DNA of 64,000 bases from positions 124,001 to 188,000 of the forward strand of contig CAIJXT010000024.1 in assembly GCA_903824665.1 (NCBI GenBank). The letters run 5' to 3'. This DNA is from an uncultured Bacteroidota bacterium (GTDB lineage: Bacteria > Bacteroidota > Bacteroidia > Chitinophagales > Chitinophagaceae). Shown here piece after piece: positions 62,381-64,000 of this stretch; within the stretch, counting starts at the first letter, position 1, and every line of letters starts with the position of its first letter. The translations under genes were made by a program, and so were the position numbers. A model generated the notes under the pieces. That model was not told the origin of the DNA. It saw only the letters and a program-made list of their open reading frames with translations, and made no database searches.

Positions 62381-63199
62381 TTAACTTTTCGAACATCTGA
62401 TTGATATCCAACCCGAACGCTCCGCAACATGGTCTACCTGAAAACCTGCTTCCAACGCGGCTTCCGCGATTATCGGCTCATCGGCTATAAGCAAACCACT
62501 CATCAGCAATATACCTCCCCCAGCAAGCCGTTGGTACAAGCCCTGCATGTGCTCCAGCAGTATATGCCTGTTAATATTGGCCAGTAAAATGTCGTATGTA
62601 CGTTGAGGCAATTGCTCCAACGATGCCTGGAGCATCGCAATTCCCGGCACCAGGTTCCGTTCTGCATTCTCTATTGCATTCTCCACAGCCCATTCATCAT
62701 TGTCGATCCCGGTTATGTCTGTTGCACCCAGCATAGCAGCAAGTATCGCCAGCACACCTGTGCCAGAACCAAAATCCAAAACAGACTTGCCGTTAAAATC
62801 TATGTCCTTCATTGCCATCATCATCAACTGAGTAGTAGCGTGATGACCTGTACCAAATGACATTTTGGGCGTAATAATAATCTCGTAGGGTGTTGTACTG
62901 GTTACGGTATGAAAATGAGCCCTTATTGTACAAAAGTCGTCAACAATGACCGGTTCGAAACTTGACTCCCAAATCGCATTCCAGTTTTGCTGCTGTATCG
63001 ATTCGGTTACATACGGTACACCAACTGTATTTGCCACTGCTTCCAGTTCTGCTGCGTCGTACCTTTCTGCCGGTATGAATGCTTTCAACGAACCGGTATT
63101 TTCTTCAAATCCTTCATACCCAATGTCCATCAGCAATGCCAGCAATATCTCTCCGCTTTCTGCCGATGGCAATTCAAAAGCAACCTGTATATGTTCCAT
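62381..63199 (-). CDS. prmA: ribosomal protein L11 methyltransferase
   Basis: Trimethylates lysines and the N-terminus of L11 using S-adenosylmethionine; cytoplasmic. 272 residues: an N-terminal substrate-recognition domain (1-100), a linker, and the SAM-dependent domain with TPKMSFGTGHHATTQ, the glycine-rich VLDFGSGTGVLAILAAMLG, DITGIDNDEWAVENA and ILLANINRHILLEHM. The GTGHHATT block is diagnostic. It is followed by a 119-bp gap to plsY. The GlsB/YeaQ gene is 12 bp upstream in the same direction, indicating a shared transcript. Confidence 0.95.
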   Translation of the reverse strand: MEHIQVAFELPSAESGEILLALLMDIGYEGFEENTGSLKAFIPAERYDAAELEAVANTVGVPYVTESIQQQNWNAIWESSFEPVIVDDFCTIRAHFHTVTSTTPYEIIITPKMSFGTGHHATTQLMMMAMKDIDFNGKSVLDFGSGTGVLAILAAMLGATDITGIDNDEWAVENAIENAERNLVPGIAMLQASLEQLPQRTYDILLANINRHILLEHMQGLYQRLAGGGILLMSGLLIADEPIIAEAALEAGFQVDHVAERSGWISIRCSKS

Positions 63200-63211
63200 C
63201 CCGTAAATAGT

Positions 63212-63460
63212 TTAAAAGATCTTTCGCACAATCTTTACACCCAGCGCAAGTATGGTTGCGCCGGCTGTGGCAGTCAGTACTTCGTTTATAAAACGGCTGT
63301 GTGTAATATTCAACTGATGCCCGAACAATTTATAGCCCAGCCAGCCACCCACAATACCAATGACAATATCGAGCAGAAAACTGTTATTTTCTGACCGCAC
63401 TATCGATCCGGCAATCCAGCCAGCCAAAGCACCTACAAGAAGGATTATAAGGAGGTTCAT
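63212..63460 (-). CDS. GlsB/YeaQ/YmgE family small membrane protein
   Basis: An 82-residue protein with three hydrophobic segments (about 3-18, 27-44, 58-77) and the family opening LIILLVGALAGWIAGSIV followed by GIVGGWLGYKLFG. These are known as transglycosylase-associated proteins and are induced by stress in other bacteria; the molecular role is not established. It is 12 bp upstream of prmA on the same strand. The OmpA-type gene upstream ends in a terminator at 63487-63514, so a separate promoter is likely. Confidence 0.88.
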   Translation of the reverse strand: MNLLIILLVGALAGWIAGSIVRSENNSFLLDIVIGIVGGWLGYKLFGHQLNITHSRFINEVLTATAGATILALGVKIVRKIF

Positions 63461-63486
63461 TTTGCTTCGCGTTTTATACTAAAAGC

Positions 63487-63514
63487 AAAAGGTTGCAAGA
63501 AACTGCAACCTTTT
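63487..63514 (-). terminator. rho-independent terminator of the OmpA-family gene
   Basis: An 11-bp perfect stem (AAAAGGTTGCA / TGCAACCTTTT) with a six-base loop; on the minus strand a T-rich tail (TTTTGCTTTTAG) follows. It is 24 bp after the stop at 63538. Confidence 0.85.
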
Positions 63515-63537
63515 GAATATCGTAATCAATTTAAAAA

Positions 63538-64000
63538 TCAATCATCATCATCATTTACAGGAGCCTTTCCTGCACCACCTTTTACAGGCTCATCATCAGT
63601 GCTTTCTGGCTCTATCTGCAGATTCCTTTCCTGCTGATCCATTGTTCCCGGCAATGCGCTGTTGTAAAGCACTCTGCGTGTAGGAAGATCAGTAACGATA
63701 CGGAACTCAGTACGACGATTCATCTGCCTGCCTTCCGGATTGTCTTTTCCGTTCATAGCATTTGCTGCTACAGAGTTTTTGCTGCCAAATCCTCTTGCTG
63801 TAAGCCTTACCCTGTCAATTCCACTCTTCTCAAGGTAATCCATTACTGCCTGAGCTCTGCGCTGAGAAAGAGCAAGATTGTACTCTTCTTTACCTTTTGC
63901 ATCGGTATAAGAATAGATCTCAACAGATATCGATGGATTGTCAGTTAGGAAATGAACTACAGAATCGAGAGATGCTACAGACTCAGGACGAAGTGTTGAC
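63538..64000 (-). CDS. OmpA family protein (5' end outside window)
   Basis: The visible 154 C-terminal residues hold an OmpA-like peptidoglycan-binding domain: LRPESVASLDSVVHFL, NPSISVEIYSYTDAKGK, YNLALSQRRAQAVMDYL and the arginine-rich NRRTEFRI. The Asp and Arg that bind diaminopimelate in family members match TDAKG and RRTEFR. A low-complexity acidic tail (EPVKGGAGKAPVNDDDD) follows. The open frame extends beyond the window end at 64000 in the same phase, so the in-frame Met at 63843 is not the start. Probably an outer-membrane lipoprotein or barrel linked to the cell wall. Confidence 0.93.
   Translation of the reverse strand, partial: STLRPESVASLDSVVHFLTDNPSISVEIYSYTDAKGKEEYNLALSQRRAQAVMDYLEKSGIDRVRLTARGFGSKNSVAANAMNGKDNPEGRQMNRRTEFRIVTDLPTRRVLYNSALPGTMDQQERNLQIEPESTDDEPVKGGAGKAPVNDDDD

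Overview
The window looks like a chromosomal segment of a Bacteroidota bacterium, most likely a member of the Chitinophagales/Sphingobacteriia. The grounds are three proteins ending in type IX secretion (T9SS) C-terminal sorting domains, a TPR-containing hybrid two-component regulator with a C-terminal AraC domain, lineage-typical families (DUF1573, DUF5777, DUF5522, tail-fibre/S74 proteins with the Bacteroidota N-terminal 'SAMLDV' block), and many candidate promoters with the Bacteroidota -7 element TAnnTTTG. I see no rRNA, tRNA, CRISPR, insertion sequence or prophage. 48 protein genes are called; the first (lon) and last (OmpA family) run off the window.

Layout. 1-8 kb: housekeeping genes (lon, a TfoX-N protein, an HPF/RaiA-like protein, a YrdC-type threonylcarbamoyl-AMP synthase overlapping a GT9 heptosyltransferase), three tandem DUF1573 genes, and panB. 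8-15 kb: envelope proteins (a GT-C-like membrane protein, a VWA membrane protein, a putative outer-membrane protein, a lipoprotein, a MauG-type di-heme peroxidase). 15.4-20.7 kb: a 1773-residue secreted metallophosphoesterase, preceded by four GGTAA motifs in exact 11-bp phase, which resembles a Pho-type operator. 21-22.3 kb: trmB, a small Cys-rich DUF5522 gene and an alkyltransferase-like gene in one operon. 22.4-35.8 kb: an accessory surface block on the minus strand, consisting of a hybrid two-component regulator, a 525-bp control region with direct repeats, two tail-fibre-like S74 proteins, and a 2072-residue NHL/Ig-like T9SS protein. 36-41.5 kb: cca, a class III aminotransferase, coaX, an outer-membrane protein and lptC. 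42-50 kb: a PIG-L deacetylase, asnB, and a four-gene operon (OB-fold, atypical cytochrome c, YceI, DUF5777), then a thioesterase. 50-64 kb: an L,D-transpeptidase, ribBA, DoxX, a glycosyltransferase, an MFS transporter, a T9SS protein, an ABC exporter with prfB, a spermidine-synthase-like methyltransferase, plsY, prmA, a GlsB/YeaQ protein and an OmpA protein.

The most interesting parts are the regulated surface block (22.4-35.8 kb) with its AraC-style half-sites, the phased operator in front of the secreted phosphatase, the OB-fold/cytochrome/YceI/DUF5777 operon, and a recurring pattern in which the -7 promoter element lies only 4-9 bp from the start codon (lon, the TfoX-N gene, cca, the PIG-L gene, prfB), which predicts leaderless or nearly leaderless mRNAs. 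All functional statements rest on reading motifs by eye; no database search was run.
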